DNA of 64,000 bases from JADKHR01 sp041917295 (GCA_041917295.1 JAYRXX010000019.1:1-64000); one strand, 5' to 3'. Counted from the first letter of the stretch, positions 15,232 through 24,031 are shown. Translations and numbers: made by a program. The notes: generated by a model not told the origin, from the letters alone.

Positions 15232-16224
15232 ATGACCAGCCTTGGATTGGTATTGCCGCAAAAGCTGGAGACCGATCCCGCTTCCACGGAAACCTACGGA
15301 AAGTTTGTTGCCGAACCTTTTGAAAAAGGGTACGGGCACACCGTGGGCCATTCGTTGCGGCGGATCTTGTTGTCGTCGTTGGAAGGCGCGGCGGTGACCG
15401 CTGTCCGTATCAAAGGCGCTCCGCACGAATTTTCGAGTCTCAAAGGCGTTCAAGAAGACGTGATCACCTTGATTCAACATCTGAAACAACTGCGGTTTCG
15501 GTTGCACACGCCGGGTCCCGAAACGTTGACCCTCAAGAAAAAGGGCGGTCAGGTGTTGGGCAAACACATTGAAACGTCGACGGGGGTCGACTTGTTAAAC
15601 CCGGATTTGGTTCTGGCGCACCTTGACGCGGGGGGCGAATTGGAACTGGAAATCGAAATCAGTCGGGGCCGCGGGTTCGTGGTCGCCGAACGATTGAAAC
15701 GGGAAGGCCAACCGGTCAACACCATCCCGGTGGACGCGCTGTTTGCCCCGGTGTCGAAGGTCCATTACGAGGTGGGCTCGGCACGGGTCGGCCAAGTCAC
15801 CGATTACGACAAGCTGGTTTTGGAAGTGTGGACCGACGGGTCGTTGACCCCGGCGGCGGCCGTGGCCAAAGCGGCGGACATTCTCCGCCAGTCCGTCGGC
15901 GTGTTCATGCCCTCGGCGCCGGTGTCGGAGTCGTTGGCCGACAGCGCGCCCGAGTCAAAAACCGCCCGGCTCGAAGGGAAAGGGAAATTGAAAGAGGTCG
16001 TGGATCAGCCGGTGGAAATGATTGAGCTCACCGTGCGCGCGTCCAACTGTTTGAAAGCGGCCAAGATCCATACCATCGGCGAGTTGATTTCCAAAACCGA
16101 AGAGGAACTGATGGACTTTAAAAATTTCGGCCGCAAGTCGTTGGACGAAATTAAAGAGCGCCTGGAAGAAATGGGGATGCGGTTGGGTATGTTGGCACCG
16201 GCCTCGTCGGGAGACGCGAAATGA
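15232..16224 (+). CDS. rpoA: DNA-directed RNA polymerase subunit alpha
   Basis: A 330-residue alpha subunit. The N-terminal dimerisation domain has KFVAEPFEKGYGHTVGHSLRRILLSSLEGAAVTAVRIKGA, the middle has GQVTDYDKLVLEVWTDGSLTP, and the C-terminal domain (from about residue 255) has ELTVRASNCLKAAKIHTIGELISKTEEELMDFKNFGRKSLDEIKERLEEMGMRLG. The CTD contacts UP elements and activators. The ATG at 15232 follows GAAGGAGGAG; a TTG at 15205 lies before this ribosome-binding site and was rejected. The stop overlaps rplQ. Confidence 0.97.
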   Translation: MTSLGLVLPQKLETDPASTETYGKFVAEPFEKGYGHTVGHSLRRILLSSLEGAAVTAVRIKGAPHEFSSLKGVQEDVITLIQHLKQLRFRLHTPGPETLTLKKKGGQVLGKHIETSTGVDLLNPDLVLAHLDAGGELELEIEISRGRGFVVAERLKREGQPVNTIPVDALFAPVSKVHYEVGSARVGQVTDYDKLVLEVWTDGSLTPAAAVAKAADILRQSVGVFMPSAPVSESLADSAPESKTARLEGKGKLKEVVDQPVEMIELTVRASNCLKAAKIHTIGELISKTEEELMDFKNFGRKSLDEIKERLEEMGMRLGMLAPASSGDAK

Positions 16225-16571
16225 ACACCCACGCCGGGCGGAAGTTGTCGCGGCCGACCGGGCCGCGGATGGCCCTGTTGCGCGGGCTGACGGTTAGTTT
16301 GTTTCGCCACGAACAGATCCGTACCACCGTGGCCAAAGCCAAGGAGTTGTCCCGCTACGCCGATGGTGTTCTGGCGTTGGCGAAAATAAAAACGTTGGAA
16401 AATCGGCGGCGGGTGGCGGCGGAAATCAACGACAAAGACGTTCGCAAAAAGATATACGATGTTCTGGTTCCGCGCTACCAAACCCGGTCGGGCGGGTGCA
16501 CCCGGTTGAACCGATTGGGAGCCCGGGCCGGCGACAACGCCGAAATCGCCCTTGTTCGATTGGTTCAGTAG
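16221..16571 (+). CDS. rplQ: 50S ribosomal protein L17
   Basis: A 116-residue L17: MNTHAGRKLSRPTGPRMALLRGLTVSLFRHEQIRTTVAKAKELSRYADGVLALAK, ending with VPRYQTRSGGCTRLNRLGARAGDNAEIALVRLV. All standard. It closes the alpha operon in the normal order rpoA-rplQ. A GTTC-loop hairpin starts at its stop codon. Confidence 0.97.
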   Translation: MNTHAGRKLSRPTGPRMALLRGLTVSLFRHEQIRTTVAKAKELSRYADGVLALAKIKTLENRRRVAAEINDKDVRKKIYDVLVPRYQTRSGGCTRLNRLGARAGDNAEIALVRLVQ

Positions 16572-16586
16572 GGGATGTTCATCCCC
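16571..16586 (+). terminator. Hairpin after rplQ, weak terminator candidate
   Basis: GGGGAT-GTTC-ATCCCC begins at the last base of the rplQ stop. The position and TTC loop copy the three stronger terminators, but only two T follow, so release would be inefficient. It may instead be an mRNA 3'-end stabiliser, with partial read-through into mreB. Confidence 0.45.
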
Positions 16587-16627
16587 TTCAAACGGGGGTG
16601 TCTCACAATGGCATTGACGTGTGCGTG

Positions 16628-16671
16628 CCCGTCATTGCGGCATGGGGTTGGCCGGGAATCCAGGTTTTTTT
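16628..16671 (+). repeat. Degenerate REP-like element upstream of mreB
   Basis: The sequence begins CCCGTCATTGCGGCATGG, ends GCCGGGAATCCAGG, and is followed by seven T. It resembles the CGTCATTCCCGC...GCGGGAATCCAG palindromic repeats dispersed in many bacteria, with the arms partly decayed. The T run could make it a terminator for the alpha operon. I place low weight on either reading. Confidence 0.35.
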
Positions 16672-16699
16672 GTTATGACGGCTATTAAGGTGACCGCGC

Positions 16700-17728
16700 G
16701 TGTTTGATTATATTTTTAGCTTGTTCTCCAACGACATGGGCATTGACCTGGGCACGGCCAACACCCTGGTGTACGTTAAAGGACAAGGCATCGTTTTAAA
16801 AGAACCTTCCGTCGTGGCCATCAACCGCGACACCCGTGAACCCGTGGCGTTCGGATCGGAAGCCAAACGAATGCTCGGGAAAACCCCCGCCAACATCTAC
16901 GCGGTTCGACCGTTGCGCAATGGCGTGATCGCCGATTTCGACGTTACGCAAGAAATGATCAAATATTTTATCCGGAAAGTTCACAATCGGCGCAGTCTGC
17001 TGCATCCCCGGGTGGTGATCGGGATTCCTTCCGGCATCACCGAGGTGGAACGGCGGGCCGTTAAAGAAGCCGCCGATCAGGCGGGCGCGCGGTATGTGGA
17101 ATTGATTGAGGAACCCAAAGCCGCCGCCATCGGCGCGGGCATGCCCATTTCCGAGCCCACGGGCAACATGATCGTGGACATCGGGGGCGGCACGACCGAA
17201 GTGGCGGTGATTTCCTTGGGGGGGATGGTGGTGGCCAAATCTCTCGATGTGGCGGGAGACGAATTGGATGAGTCCATCATGCAATATTTTCGACGAAAGT
17301 ACAATTTGCTCGTCGGCGAAACCACGGCGGAAGACGTGAAAATCAAAATCGGCAGTGCGTTTCCGTTGGTGGACGAGCAATCGTTGGAAGTCAAAGGGCG
17401 CGATCAAGTTTCGGGCCTTCCGAAAACAATCACCATCACATCGGAAGAAGTCCGGCAGGCCCTTTCCGAACCCCTCAAGCTCATTGTCGACGTGGTGAAA
17501 GCGACGCTCGAAGAAACGCCGGCCGAACTGTCGGCGGATTTGGTGGACCGGGGCATCGTTCTGGCGGGGGGTGGAAGCCTCCTGCGGGGCGTGCCGGAAC
17601 TCTTGAGCCAAGAGACGGAACTGCCGGTCACCCGCGCGTCGGATCCGCTCACCTGCGTGGTCATGGGGTGCGGCCGCTATTTAGAAGAGCTCGATAACAT
17701 CAAGCGCTCTCGCGGCCGACCGAGGTAA
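16700..17728 (+). CDS. mreB: Rod shape-determining protein MreB
   Basis: A 342-residue actin homologue starting at GTG. Phosphate-binding loop 1 is MGIDLGTANTLVYVKGQGIV, phosphate 2 lies in NMIVDIGGGTTEVAVISLGG, and the adenosine motif is GIVLAGGGSLLRGVPELLS. MreB filaments on the inner membrane guide the elongasome with RodZ, MreC, MreD, PBP2 and RodA. The N-terminal FDYIFSLFSNDMG can form the membrane-binding amphipathic segment. It is the first gene of a complete shape operon; length and motifs are typical. Confidence 0.98.
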   Translation: MFDYIFSLFSNDMGIDLGTANTLVYVKGQGIVLKEPSVVAINRDTREPVAFGSEAKRMLGKTPANIYAVRPLRNGVIADFDVTQEMIKYFIRKVHNRRSLLHPRVVIGIPSGITEVERRAVKEAADQAGARYVELIEEPKAAAIGAGMPISEPTGNMIVDIGGGTTEVAVISLGGMVVAKSLDVAGDELDESIMQYFRRKYNLLVGETTAEDVKIKIGSAFPLVDEQSLEVKGRDQVSGLPKTITITSEEVRQALSEPLKLIVDVVKATLEETPAELSADLVDRGIVLAGGGSLLRGVPELLSQETELPVTRASDPLTCVVMGCGRYLEELDNIKRSRGRPR

Positions 17729-17750
17729 CGCCTCCCTTTCCGGAACCGCT

Positions 17751-17780
17751 CCCCGAACGGGGACGCCCCCCAGCGGGGGC
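17751..17780 (+). other. Tandem hairpins before mreC
   Basis: Two adjacent GC-only stems, CCCC-GAAC-GGGG (17751-17762) and GCCCCC-CAGC-GGGGGC (17765-17780), lie in the 65-base mreB-mreC spacer and end right at the mreC ribosome-binding site (AGGGAG). No T run follows, so they are not terminators. They may slow ribosome loading on mreC or protect the upstream mRNA end. Confidence 0.5.
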
Positions 17781-17793
17781 AGGGAGATCGATT

Positions 17794-18615
17794 TTGTTTC
17801 AGAGGCACAAAGCGGCACTTTTGTTGGGCATCTATTCCTTCTTTTGTCTGGCCTTTTTGTCCTGGTCAGCCGACCGGGTCGTTCGTTCCCTCCAAACCGT
17901 GTTTCATTATCTGTGGGCGCCGTCGAGCCATGTCCTGGTGGATTCGCTGGACCACGCCGGGCGGTTCAGCGCCCGGCTGGGACAACTTGTCCGGGCCGAT
18001 CAACGGGCCCGCCAATTCGAATCACGCTGGCTTCAGGATCGGCTGGACGCGGCGCGCGCTCAGGCCATCAACGACGAAAATAAAACGTGGACCACGTTGA
18101 CTCAGTTGCCGCCGCACCCGGACTTTCGGCCCGTGGCCGCGCGCGTGTGGGGCCGCGACGCCGTGGACTGGTTTCATTCCGTATTGGTCCGGCCCGGCGA
18201 GGCCGTGTCGGTGGGCGATGCCGTGATTACCGTGGAATCCAACCGGCCTGTCGTCATCGGCCAGGTTCGCACCGTTTACCCCGACAAGACGGCGCGGGTT
18301 CTTTTGCTCACGGACTCGTTTTCGGCCCTGTCGGCCAAAGTCGACCGCACCGGCGAGCTCGGCTTGATCGAAGGGCGTTCCAGCGGATTGTTGTTAAATT
18401 ATTTGTTTGCCGATTCGGGTGTTCGCTCGGGCGATGAGGTGGTGACAGCCGGGTTGGGAGGCGTTTTTCCGCCCGGCCTGTTGGTGGGCCGGGTCACAGA
18501 GGTTTTCGAGGCGTCGGGGTCGGTGTCCAAACGAGCCCTGGTGGTTCCCGCGGCGCGGTTGGGCACGCTTCGTGAAGTCCAAATTTTGTCGCGTCTCCCG
18601 GCGCCGACGCCATGA
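17794..18615 (+). CDS. mreC: Rod shape-determining protein MreC
   Basis: A 273-residue bitopic membrane protein starting at TTG. One transmembrane helix lies at about residues 6-24 (KAALLLGIYSFFCLAFLSW), then a coiled-coil-prone stretch at ~45-90, then the periplasmic double beta-barrel with WFHSVLVRPGEAVSVGDAVITVESN, LTDSFSALSAKVDRTGELGLIEG and SGVRSGDEVVTAGLGGVFPPGLLVGRV. MreC binds PBP2 and activates the elongasome. It overlaps mreD by 4 bases. Confidence 0.95.
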   Translation: MFQRHKAALLLGIYSFFCLAFLSWSADRVVRSLQTVFHYLWAPSSHVLVDSLDHAGRFSARLGQLVRADQRARQFESRWLQDRLDAARAQAINDENKTWTTLTQLPPHPDFRPVAARVWGRDAVDWFHSVLVRPGEAVSVGDAVITVESNRPVVIGQVRTVYPDKTARVLLLTDSFSALSAKVDRTGELGLIEGRSSGLLLNYLFADSGVRSGDEVVTAGLGGVFPPGLLVGRVTEVFEASGSVSKRALVVPAARLGTLREVQILSRLPAPTP

Positions 18616-19118
18616 AAAAAGACGCGGGTTTCTTCGCCGTCACGTTCGCCGGGGGGCTTGTGTTTCAAAGCCTCTTTCTGTTCGTGGTTCCGACCGGCGT
18701 GCCCACACCCCAATGGGTCCTGTTGGCGGTTCTGGCCCTGGGCGCCCAGGGCCGAACCAAAACGGCCACGACCCTGGGATTTTTTTGGGGGCTGGCCCAG
18801 GACGCGTTCGGCGTTACCGCGTTCGGAACCCAGGGATGGCTCTTTGCGTTGGCGGGGTTCGGAGCGGGGTCAGTGTCTAAAAATTTGAACGCCGCCAAGT
18901 GGGGCGCTCAGGAAACGTTGACGTTGATCGCCACCGCGGCGGTAGCGGTGGGGATCCGCGTTTTGTCGGCTCTGTTTGTGGACGCGCCCGTGGGCGTGCC
19001 CGGGTGGGGCCTGGTCACGGTCCAAACTCTTTTGAACGGGTTGGTCGCCCCCGCGGTGTTTTGGGTGTTGGCGCGGTGGGCGGACCTGTGGGCCCTGCCG
19101 GACAAAAAAGCGTATTGA
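18612..19118 (+). CDS. mreD: Rod shape-determining protein MreD
   Basis: A 168-residue, very hydrophobic protein with about five membrane segments (GFFAVTFAGGLVFQSLFLF, WVLLAVLALGAQ, FFWGLAQDAFGVTAFGTQG and others). The FFWGLAQDAFG segment matches the conserved GxxxGLxxDxxxxxxxG pattern of MreD. MreD is a poorly conserved partner of MreC and PBP2 in the inner membrane. Position between mreC and mrdA supports the call. Confidence 0.85.
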   Translation: MKKDAGFFAVTFAGGLVFQSLFLFVVPTGVPTPQWVLLAVLALGAQGRTKTATTLGFFWGLAQDAFGVTAFGTQGWLFALAGFGAGSVSKNLNAAKWGAQETLTLIATAAVAVGIRVLSALFVDAPVGVPGWGLVTVQTLLNGLVAPAVFWVLARWADLWALPDKKAY

Positions 19119-19126
19119 GACGTATT

Positions 19127-20902
19127 ATGATTAATCCACTGCCGTCGTCGGGACAATCAACATGGGACGACCGGCGAATCTTTTTGTTGTCGTCGTTGGG
19201 AACGGTCATGTTCGCCGTCCTGGTTTTGCGGCTCTTTTTTTTGCAGGTGGTGCGCGGCCCCGAAATGGCCCGGCAGGCGGATTTAAACCGCACCCAAATT
19301 TTGCCGTTGCTCGCGCCCCGGGGATTGGTGTGGATGCGTACCGAATCCGGGGAAGAGGTGGTCTTGGAAAACGCCCCGCGTTTTTCGGTGTTTTATTCCC
19401 ACGATAAAAAAGCCGGGACCAATCTGCCGCACGTGGAAACGGAACTGAAAACCCGCTTGCCTGGGTTTGAAAACGTGATTCGGCGCAAACTCAACGAAGC
19501 CCGCAAATCGGGGAAAATCACGCGGGTTCTGAGCAATGTTCCGACCGAGGCGGCGTTGGCACTGCTGGAACGGCGGGTGTTTTTGCCCGGCGTCAACGTG
19601 CTGGTGGAACCCCAACGCCGGGCCCGGTACGGATCCCTGGCTTGTCACTTGCTGGGGTACGCCGGGGAAGTGGACGAGTCGGAACTGAAACGCGCCGGAA
19701 ACCAAACGATTCGGTCCGGCCAATGGATCGGCAAAAGCGGTTTGGAAAAAACACACGACGGTCTTTTGCGGGGGATCGACGGCGGCCTTCAATTTGAGGT
19801 GGACGCGGTGGGCCGCCACGTGCAGGTGGTACAGCGGATCGCCTCGGTGCCCGGCAATGATTTGCATCTCACGCTGGACCGGCGGATCCAGGCCGCCGCC
19901 GAGGCCGGTTTAGCGGCGTCCGTCACCGGCCGGGGCGCCGCGGTGGCGATCGATCCGCGTTCGGGCGCCCTTTTGGCCATGGCCAGTTCGCCGGGATACG
20001 ATCCCTCAGCCAATTTGGGGGACTATTTGGGTGACCCGGCCTTGCCTTTTTTTAACCGGGCCATTCAGGGCGTGTATCCTCCGGGATCTATTTTTAAGAT
20101 CATCACGGCGGCCGCGGCCTTGGAGAAATTAAATTGGGACACCCGCCAAACGTATTTTTGCACGGGACTCTTCGAGTCGGGAAACCGGGAGTTCGGGTGT
20201 TGGTCAAAACACGGGCGCAAGGATTTTTGGGGCGCGGTGGCCTGGTCGTGCAACGTGTATTTCTATAATTTGGGCCGGGCCGTTGGCGTTGACGCGGTGG
20301 AGTCGCTGGCCCACGAATTCGGTTTGGGGGAAAAGTCCGGGTTGGACATTTCGGGCGAATCCACGGGGCTTATTCCCGGCCGGGCCTGGAAAAAGGCAAC
20401 TCTTCGCCAGAACTGGTTTGAAGGTGACACGTTGAATTTGAGCATCGGGCAGGGAGCCACCACGGTGACGCCCCTGCAAGCGGCGGTGTATTTCGCCGCG
20501 GTTGCCAATCGGGGTACCCTGTGGCGGCCTTACGCGGTCGACCGGGTGGTGACTCCGGACAACCGGGTCCTTCGCAAAACATCACCGCAGGTTCGCCGCC
20601 GCGTGGAGTTGCGCGAAACGGTTTGGGCTCAAATTCATCGGGCGGCAGAAGGCGTGGCCCGGGAAGGGTCCGGGCGCGTGGCGTTTCGGCCCGACTTGAT
20701 TGTGGGGGCGAAAACCGGCACAGCCCAAAACCCCCATGGAGACGATCACTCATGGTTTGCGGCGTATGCCGGCCGGCCCGGGGAACTCCCCGGGTTGGCC
20801 CTGGCGGTGTTCGTTGAAAACGGCGGCCACGGGTCGGCGGCGGCGGGCCCGATCGCCCGGGACATGATCAACGCTTTTTATCCGCCCCCAGGCCATCCGT
20901 GA
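19127..20902 (+). CDS. mrdA: Penicillin-binding protein 2 (elongasome transpeptidase)
   Basis: A 591-residue class B PBP that cross-links peptidoglycan during elongation. Membrane anchor at ~25-43 (IFLLSSLGTVMFAVLVLRL), pedestal domain, then the transpeptidase domain with all three motifs: SIFK at 321-324 with Ser321 as nucleophile, SCN at 374-376 and KTG at 529-531. The stretch after APRG lacks the usual IxDRNG wording, reading LVWMRTESGEEVV. I chose the ATG at 19127, nine bases after mreD; the frame is open 76 codons upstream but that part overlaps mreD. It overlaps rodA by 4 bases. Confidence 0.96.
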   Translation: MINPLPSSGQSTWDDRRIFLLSSLGTVMFAVLVLRLFFLQVVRGPEMARQADLNRTQILPLLAPRGLVWMRTESGEEVVLENAPRFSVFYSHDKKAGTNLPHVETELKTRLPGFENVIRRKLNEARKSGKITRVLSNVPTEAALALLERRVFLPGVNVLVEPQRRARYGSLACHLLGYAGEVDESELKRAGNQTIRSGQWIGKSGLEKTHDGLLRGIDGGLQFEVDAVGRHVQVVQRIASVPGNDLHLTLDRRIQAAAEAGLAASVTGRGAAVAIDPRSGALLAMASSPGYDPSANLGDYLGDPALPFFNRAIQGVYPPGSIFKIITAAAALEKLNWDTRQTYFCTGLFESGNREFGCWSKHGRKDFWGAVAWSCNVYFYNLGRAVGVDAVESLAHEFGLGEKSGLDISGESTGLIPGRAWKKATLRQNWFEGDTLNLSIGQGATTVTPLQAAVYFAAVANRGTLWRPYAVDRVVTPDNRVLRKTSPQVRRRVELRETVWAQIHRAAEGVAREGSGRVAFRPDLIVGAKTGTAQNPHGDDHSWFAAYAGRPGELPGLALAVFVENGGHGSAAAGPIARDMINAFYPPPGHP

Positions 20903-22272
20903 CGCCCGAAATCGTTCCTCAATTTTTTCGGGCGGGCGATTCCGGCCGGTCCCAGCGCTTTTTCGCCCGGCTGGATTGGAGTCTGGTGGGGGCGGTGGCG
21001 GCTCTGACGGGTGTGGGTCTGCTGTTTATTTTTTCGGCCAAGGGGCAGGGCGGACAAGCGTCTGTTTTTTTGGCCCGGCAAGGGCTTGCCACGGCGGTGG
21101 GTTTGTTGGCCATGGTGGTGTTGGCGTTATTTCCGTATTCGGTGTTTCAAACCTACGCAAAGGGGATCTATCTGGCCAGCGTGGCGGCGCTGGTGGCCAC
21201 GTTGGTGGTGGGCACGCGGTTGAGAGGAAGCCGGTCGTGGATCGATTTGGGCACGTTTTATTTTCAGCCGGTGGAAGTGACTCGGTTGGCCCTGGCGGTG
21301 GCCTTGGCGGCCTACGCGGCGGCACAAGAACGGGATTTGCGGTATTGGACCGGCTCGTTTAAGCCCCTGTCTCTGGCGGCGGTTCATTTTGGGCTTGTGC
21401 TCCTTCAACCGGACTTGTCCAGCACCATCGTGATGGGGCCCATGACCCTGGCGGTGTTGTTCGCCGCGGGGGTACCGTGGGGTCTGTTGGCCACGTTGTT
21501 GGCGGGCGTGGTGTTGGCGTTGGGTATTCCGTTGACCGGGACCTACTTTTCCATTATGGGCGATCGGTGGATCGATCGGCCCGTGATCCACTGGATCGGC
21601 CGATCGTTTCAGGAAACCGGTCCCCTGTTGTTGGTCTGGACCGGCGTGGCGGCGGGACTGGCGGGACTGTGGTGGTTTTTTCGGCGGTGGCGGGTGAACA
21701 TCAGCGGGTTCGCTTTAGGCATGGCGTTGGTGGTGGTGGTCGGCGGCGTGGCCGCTTCGTTTGTGGTGGACCGAGCCATTAAACCCTATCAACGCAAACG
21801 GTTGATCGCGTTCATTGACCCCGCCGTGGACCCGTTGGGCGCCGGGTACAACATTCGTCAGTCGGAAATTGCCGTCGGGTCCGGCCGTTTTGTGGGGAAA
21901 GGATTTTTGTCCGGAAGCCAATCCCAGCTGGGATTTCTGCCGGAAAAACACACCGACTTTATTTTTTCGTTGGTGGCGGAAGAAACGGGTTTTTTGGGAG
22001 CCCTGGGCCTGTTGGTTTTGTATTTTTGGGTGGTGTGGCGGGCCTTTGATATTGCCATGACGGCGCGGGACCTGTTCGGCCGTTATTTGGCTGTGGCGAT
22101 CGGATCGTTTTTTGCGTTTGCGGGGTTGGTTAACATCGGAATGGCCATGGGACTTATGCCCGTCACGGGTGTTCCCTTGCCGTTTTTATCCTATGGAGGA
22201 TCGGGTTTGGTGGGGGCTTACTTGGCCGTGGGATTGTTGTTGTCGATTCATCTGCGTCGTTATATTTTGTAA
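20899..22272 (+). CDS. rodA: Peptidoglycan glycosyltransferase RodA
   Basis: A 457-residue SEDS-family protein with about ten transmembrane helices, starting at GTG. Conserved pieces are RGSRSWIDLGTFYFQPVEVTRLALAVALA, LLQPDLSSTIVMGPM, FIDPAVDPLGAGYNIRQSEIAVGSGRFVGKGF, FLPEKHTDFIFSLVAEETGF and the C-terminal GVPLPFLSYGGSGLVGAYLAVGLL. RodA polymerises lipid II in complex with PBP2, encoded just upstream. It is longer than typical (370-415) owing to an extra hydrophobic and loop stretch around residues 210-290. Confidence 0.96.
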   Translation: MTPEIVPQFFRAGDSGRSQRFFARLDWSLVGAVAALTGVGLLFIFSAKGQGGQASVFLARQGLATAVGLLAMVVLALFPYSVFQTYAKGIYLASVAALVATLVVGTRLRGSRSWIDLGTFYFQPVEVTRLALAVALAAYAAAQERDLRYWTGSFKPLSLAAVHFGLVLLQPDLSSTIVMGPMTLAVLFAAGVPWGLLATLLAGVVLALGIPLTGTYFSIMGDRWIDRPVIHWIGRSFQETGPLLLVWTGVAAGLAGLWWFFRRWRVNISGFALGMALVVVVGGVAASFVVDRAIKPYQRKRLIAFIDPAVDPLGAGYNIRQSEIAVGSGRFVGKGFLSGSQSQLGFLPEKHTDFIFSLVAEETGFLGALGLLVLYFWVVWRAFDIAMTARDLFGRYLAVAIGSFFAFAGLVNIGMAMGLMPVTGVPLPFLSYGGSGLVGAYLAVGLLLSIHLRRYIL

Positions 22273-22284
22273 AGGGAGAATTAA

Positions 22285-23712
22285 ATGAAACGAGAAATTA
22301 TTGCCAACGTTTTACCGGAAGAAACCCGTATTGCCGTTTTGGAAGACGGCCAACTGGCGGAGTTCATGATCGAGCGCCCCGCGCTGGGCATGGCGAAGCT
22401 GGTGGGAAACATTTACAAGGGAAAAATTGAAAACGTTCTTCCCGGCATTTCCAGCGCGTTCGTGAACACGGGGTTTGAGAAAAACGCGTATCTGTACGTC
22501 ACCGACGTGGTGAGCTCGTCGAAAGACCGCCACATCGAAAAAATGCTCAAACGGGGCGAAGAGATGATGGTTCAGGTGGCCAAAGAAGCCATCGGCACCA
22601 AAGGGATGAAGGTGACCATGGACATTTCACTGCCCGGCCGCTATCTCATCTACATGCCCAAAAGCGAGCACGTGGGGGTGTCCAAACACATCGAGGATCC
22701 CGCCGAACGCGAACGCCTGCGCCGCATTGTGGAAGGAGAAAAACACACCGGCGGCATGATCGTCCGCACCGAAGCGGAAGGCGCGGATGAAGAGGAATTA
22801 AGAAGCGAAGTGAAATATTTGGCGAAACTCTGGGACGGCATTCAGCGTAAATTTGAAACGTCCCAACCCGGCACGCTTCTCCACCGGGAGTTGGGGCTCA
22901 CGTTTCAAGTGGCCCGGGATTTGTTGAACGACGACGCGCACATCTTTTTGATCGATGACCGGGACGAGTTTAAAGACGTCAAAGGGTTCGTGGACATGCT
23001 CGCGCCGGAATTGGCCGACCGGGTCCAGCATTACACAGGCAAAACGCCCATATTCCAGGCGTTCGGGGTCGACCGGGAACTGGCGCACATCCGCCAACAG
23101 CGCATTGATTTGCCCTCCGGCGGATACATCATTATTCAAGAGGCGGAATCCCTCTGCGCCATCGACGTCAACACGGGCAAGTTCATCGGTCACAAATCCC
23201 AAGAGGAAACCGTCACCGCCACCAACCTGGAAGCCGCCGACGAGGTGGCCAAACAGTTGCGGATCCGCAACATCGGCGGGATCATCGTGATCGATTTCAT
23301 CGACATGCGCCGAAAGCGCAACCAGATCAAAGTGGTGGAAGCCCTGGAAAACGCGACGCGCAACGACCGGGCCAAAATCAAGATCTTGCCCATCACGCGG
23401 CTGGGCCTGGTGGAAATGACCCGGGAACGGCGGCGCGAGTCGCTGTTGTCGTTGTTGTCGGAACCCTGCCAAGAATGCGCGGGGTCGGGCAACGTGTTGT
23501 CGAGAGAATCCATGTATTTGAAAATCCAAAAAGAGATTTTGGAAATCACCCAAGGCCGCACGGAAGGCCGATTAAAAGTGACTCTCCCTCCGGGCGTGGG
23601 CGACTTCGTGCAGGAACGCCAAGACCGATTGGAAAAAATCATTAAGCGCCCGCTGACGATCACCATCGACCCCACGCTCCCCTGGGAAGATTACCGGATC
23701 GTCATTGATTAA
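22285..23712 (+). CDS. rng: Ribonuclease G (RNase E/G family)
   Basis: A 475-residue endoribonuclease for rRNA 5' maturation and mRNA decay. S1 domain near residues 35-125 (GNIYKGKIENVLPGISSAFVNTG). The catalytic aspartates are Asp294 (AIDVNTGKF) and Asp337 (IDFIDM), 43 residues apart as in E. coli RNase E. The zinc-link pair Cys395/Cys398 lies in CQECAGSG. It lacks the long C-terminal scaffold of RNase E, hence RNase G. AAAGGGAGAATTAA precedes the ATG. Pairing with the mre/rodA genes is common in bacteria. Confidence 0.95.
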   Translation: MKREIIANVLPEETRIAVLEDGQLAEFMIERPALGMAKLVGNIYKGKIENVLPGISSAFVNTGFEKNAYLYVTDVVSSSKDRHIEKMLKRGEEMMVQVAKEAIGTKGMKVTMDISLPGRYLIYMPKSEHVGVSKHIEDPAERERLRRIVEGEKHTGGMIVRTEAEGADEEELRSEVKYLAKLWDGIQRKFETSQPGTLLHRELGLTFQVARDLLNDDAHIFLIDDRDEFKDVKGFVDMLAPELADRVQHYTGKTPIFQAFGVDRELAHIRQQRIDLPSGGYIIIQEAESLCAIDVNTGKFIGHKSQEETVTATNLEAADEVAKQLRIRNIGGIIVIDFIDMRRKRNQIKVVEALENATRNDRAKIKILPITRLGLVEMTRERRRESLLSLLSEPCQECAGSGNVLSRESMYLKIQKEILEITQGRTEGRLKVTLPPGVGDFVQERQDRLEKIIKRPLTITIDPTLPWEDYRIVID

Positions 23713-23767
23713 TAAAAAAATTAGGGGCTTCCGAGTTTCGCGTCGTTCCTTGAGGCGGCGGGCCGGT

Positions 23768-23943
23768 CCTGGCGGGGGCGTCCCCCACTCGCTCCGGCGG
23801 GCGTTCGCTGCGGATTTCCCGGCGGCCCCCCAACTCCCCGCCTCAAAGGCCTATCGGCGGGATCGGACAGGGGGGCCTGCCAGCCCTGGGAAATTCCTCG
23901 CTCACAAGAGCCCGATGTCGCTCGGGGGGACACCCCCGCCAGG
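23768..23943. repeat. GC-rich fold-back repeat after rng
   Basis: The 319 bases between rng and the next gene contain a long imperfect inverted repeat. The outer arms are CCTGGCGGGGGCGTCCCCC (23768-23786) and GGGGGACACCCCCGCCAGG (23925-23943), complementary at 18 of 19 positions. Shorter pairs lie inside and beside these arms, for example GGATTTCCC against GGGAAATTCC, and CCTTGAGGCGG against CCGCCTCAAAGG. It looks like two diverged, inverted copies of an element of about 85 bases. It may act as a terminator or mRNA-end structure for the mre-rng operon; no coding content is evident. Confidence 0.7.
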
Positions 23944-24031
23944 CCCTTCGTCTTCCGGGGCGAGGTCCAGTCCAAATCATGATGCCCCGAAAATTAAAGT
24001 TCACGCTGGAGCGAGGGGACGACCCACAGCG

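Noticed and set aside
16628..16671. Possible tRNA or small RNA gene before mreB
   Set aside because: No cloverleaf can be drawn; it resembles a degenerate REP element.
16796..17611. 271-codon open frame on the minus strand
   Set aside because: It lies entirely inside mreB, which has full family motifs; His/Arg-rich content is the usual shadow of a GC-rich gene.
22798..23553. 251-codon minus-strand frame
   Set aside because: Antisense to the catalytic half of RNase G; His/Phe-rich and without family features.
23705..24031. Upstream extension of the emfourin-like frame
   Set aside because: This part runs through the GC-rich inverted repeat and encodes low-complexity Pro/Arg/Gly sequence; family-like residues start at 24032.
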